Below, piece by piece: positions 33,971-34,400 of a stretch of DNA of 34,400 bases (position 1 is the first letter of the stretch; each line of letters begins with the position of its first letter). Source of the DNA: Amphimedon queenslandica (Eukaryota; Porifera; Demospongiae; Haplosclerida; Niphatidae); assembly GCF_000090795.2 (NCBI RefSeq), contig NW_003546252.1, positions 1-34,400 of the forward strand. Direction: 5' to 3'. The notes beneath the pieces are model-generated. The model was not told the origin of the DNA. It made no database searches and saw only the letters and a program-made list of their open reading frames with translations. The translations under genes were made by a program, and so were the position numbers.

Positions 33971-34400
33971 GGTGTTACTGCTAATGAGAATGTTGGAAGT
34001 ACTTAAGTGTGTCGTTGTAAAAGGGCTACTGAAGATAAAAAATAATGACAGACAATGTAAGTGCTATTTAAAGTGTCACTATCAAGATTCTCTTGTTACT
34101 GGTTGTGGTACAAGGACAACTAAGAGTAAGAACATTATTTATGAAAGAATCTAATTATTGCTCTCATATTAGGTGTTACTGCTAATGAGAGTGTTGGAGG
34201 TTTTGGATTTGGTCATGGTAAAAGGAATGCTACAAGTATGAGATAATGACAAGAAATGTAATTATTGTTATTTTTTAGTAGGTGTTACTGCTATTGAGAG
34301 TGTTGGAGGTACTGTGTTTTGTCTTGCTAAAAGGACTTCTAAAAGTAAAAGATAATGACGAGAAATGTATTTATTACTATTTTTATTAGGTATACTTCTA
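33971..34400 (+). repeat. Tandem array, about 109-bp unit, running off the window
   Basis: The phrase ggtgttactgctaatgagag recurs at 33971, 34172 and 34281, and a partial unit starts near 34389. Spacing of the last three is 109 and about 108 bp; the first spacing of 201 bp fits one extra unit whose head has diverged. Each unit ends with a run like agataatgacaagaaatgta followed by t-rich sequence and TTAG, so every unit begins directly after an AG. Short Cys-containing peptides (CKCYLKCHYQD, KKCNYC) can be read but are not continuous. The array adjoins the 3' end of the pogo gene. Confidence 0.7.

Noticed and set aside
1-34400. tRNA, rRNA or other structured RNA genes
   Set aside because: I saw no tRNA A/B box pair with a foldable cloverleaf and no rRNA-like sequence, but weak or diverged cases cannot be excluded by eye.

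Overview
This is eukaryotic, AT-rich, repeat-dense DNA with no bacterial-style operons. Very short GT..AG introns (about 50-90 bp), the frequent TACATG/GTAC motif, and the mix of element families (pogo/Tigger, Crypton, HIRAN, DUF6589 and RecQ-like genes) suggest an early-branching animal, most likely a demosponge such as Amphimedon. That assignment rests on pattern recognition, not on a search. Nearly every recognisable coding region is mobile or repetitive and broken by stops or frameshifts.

Layout. 1-3.4 kb: exon-like pieces of an unrecognised gene, one carrying a 266-bp hAT-like MITE with an exact 8-bp target duplication, then a minus-strand coding relic and a small inverted-repeat element. 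3.4-9.4 kb: mostly non-coding, with a TTACCGTATA-ended MITE, an array of roughly 110-bp tandem units, and a GIY-YIG endonuclease relic of Penelope-like type. 9.5-13.9 kb: three same-strand copies of an unnamed dispersed repeat plus two large foldback elements (706 bp and about 349 bp). 14.0-20.1 kb: the densest block, holding a HIRAN-domain gene (-), the N-terminal half of a pogo-type transposase (+), a multi-exon DUF6589 gene (+) and a RecQ-type helicase (-) tail-to-tail with it. 20.3-22.1 kb: a fourth copy of the dispersed repeat. 22.1-24.8 kb: simple-sequence DNA. 24.9-30.1 kb: a 319-bp pogo MITE, a foldback hairpin, a decayed Crypton tyrosine recombinase with an NRF1-like motif before its ATG, a minus-strand coding relic, a 697-bp Tigger-like element and a 488-bp TTAA-flanked element. 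31.4-34.4 kb: a nearly full-length decayed pogo transposase, interrupted at its second catalytic Asp by a 562-bp nested transposon and followed by a tandem array of about 109-bp units that runs off the window.

The main point of interest is the 14.0-20.1 kb block. Four gene types typical of multi-copy families lie within 6.1 kb, in divergent then tail-to-tail order, between direct copies of one repeat. It could be one composite mobile element carrying a RecQ helicase, or nested independent insertions; the sequence alone does not decide.
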